64,000 nucleotides of DNA from Trichaptum fuscoviolaceum. Lineage: Eukaryota > Basidiomycota > Agaricomycetes > Hymenochaetales > Trichaptaceae. Shown here one piece after another: positions 63,664 to 64,000 of this stretch. A program made the translations under genes and the position numbers. The notes under the pieces are model-generated. The model was not told the DNA's origin. It saw only the letters and a list, made by a program, of their open reading frames with translations, and did not search any database. Location of the stretch: positions 3,541,773 to 3,605,772 of the forward strand of contig CAJSYZ010000007.1 in the NCBI GenBank assembly GCA_910574455.1, given 5' to 3'. The first letter of the stretch is position 1. Every line of letters starts with the position of its first letter.

Positions 63664-64000
63664 CTGACACAATCCGTGTCCTTCAGTGGAATGCTGCCCA
63701 CTCATTAGCAGCAATTCATTCTCTTTTTCCTCTTCTTGCTGACAACCCCCGCCCCCCACACCTATTGCTTATCCAGGAACCGCCCTGGTACAAGATCGGT
63801 ACCCAACCCTCATTGACTAACCCAGATGGAGATGACGTCTTCAATGTCCCCTCTATTCCAGGTTACGTCCCCTGCCTCCCACCGGCCACCCGCCCGCGAG
63901 TGGTTACTTACGTTTCACGGTCCCTCCCAACACATTCATGGTCTATCGTCGGTGCAGCGTCACATGGCACTGATGTCCTGACTATTGAGGTTCGCTCTAC
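63660..64000 (+). CDS. LINE-G ORF2, N-terminal start of endonuclease (partial)
   Basis: ATG at 63660, overlapping the ORF1 stop. The first 113 codons match LINE-B ORF2, with the endonuclease motifs WNAAHS and IQEPPW. It runs beyond the window end without damage. Confidence 0.85.
   Translation, partial: MTDTIRVLQWNAAHSLAAIHSLFPLLADNPRPPHLLLIQEPPWYKIGTQPSLTNPDGDDVFNVPSIPGYVPCLPPATRPRVVTYVSRSLPTHSWSIVGAASHGTDVLTIEVRS

Larger units (their letters stand above)
61634..64000 (+). mobile_element. LINE-G: 5' part of a LINE, runs off the window
   Basis: Starts at the natural 5' end (CATCCTTCTTGACC) with a 68-bp leader, then intact ORF1 and the start of ORF2. May be the inverted 5' portion of the same insertion as LINE-F. 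Confidence 0.87.

Overview
This window is a fungal genomic island, most likely from a filamentous basidiomycete. It consists of nested transposable elements, and I found no convincing host gene. The organism is inferred from element content: an APE/RNase H LINE, a chromodomain Gypsy element, Copia elements and a hAT-like element. There is no bacterial gene organisation. Many element copies are almost identical and keep long open frames, so activity here is recent and repeat-induced mutation appears weak or absent.

Layout, left to right. (1) 1-9332: a tandem LTR-internal-LTR-internal-LTR array on the minus strand. It belongs to a gag-only LTR retrotransposon with 2.49-kb LTRs and an internal region of only 1.48 kb. 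(2) 9333-17288, minus strand: two 3' LINE fragments (C and A) and fragments of a second Gypsy family (gag, protease, part of integrase). LINE-A carries two nested insertions: a 474-bp TRIM-like element (12747-13220) and a 2.3-kb hAT-like element (14226-16520). (3) 17289-19327: a partial copy of the giant LTR. (4) 19328-55258, plus strand: one LINE (LINE-B), truncated in ORF1. Its ORF2 is split by a complete chromodomain Gypsy (22230-28934), by a fold-back element (29970-38617, itself holding Copia-1), and by Copia. An inverted-repeat-mediated event then duplicated fold-back, LINE and Copia sequence with a period of about 8.81 kb (Copia-2 and Copia-3). (5) 55259-64000: N-terminal gag of the second Gypsy family, LINE-E starting at its natural 5' end and carrying a 221-bp insertion with a tRNA-like gene, then LINE-F (minus) and LINE-G (plus) head to head.

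How the parts relate. The Gypsy, the gag-only element and the TRIM each have an 11-12 nt LTR segment just downstream of a TATA-like box, and this segment is perfectly complementary to the sequence just inside the 5' LTR. This is the layout of Tf1-type self-priming. The Gypsy and gag-only pairs differ by one compensatory change. The Gypsy is therefore a plausible, unproven, source of enzymes for the two non-autonomous elements. The Copia family instead has a site matching the anticodon arm of initiator tRNA-Met. The LINE has ORF1 (653 aa) and ORF2 (about 1335 aa) overlapping as ATGA, and its 3' end has overlapping hairpins, AATAAA and a poly(A) tail. Boundaries come from target-site duplications, terminal repeats and comparison between copies within the window. 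No database search was possible.
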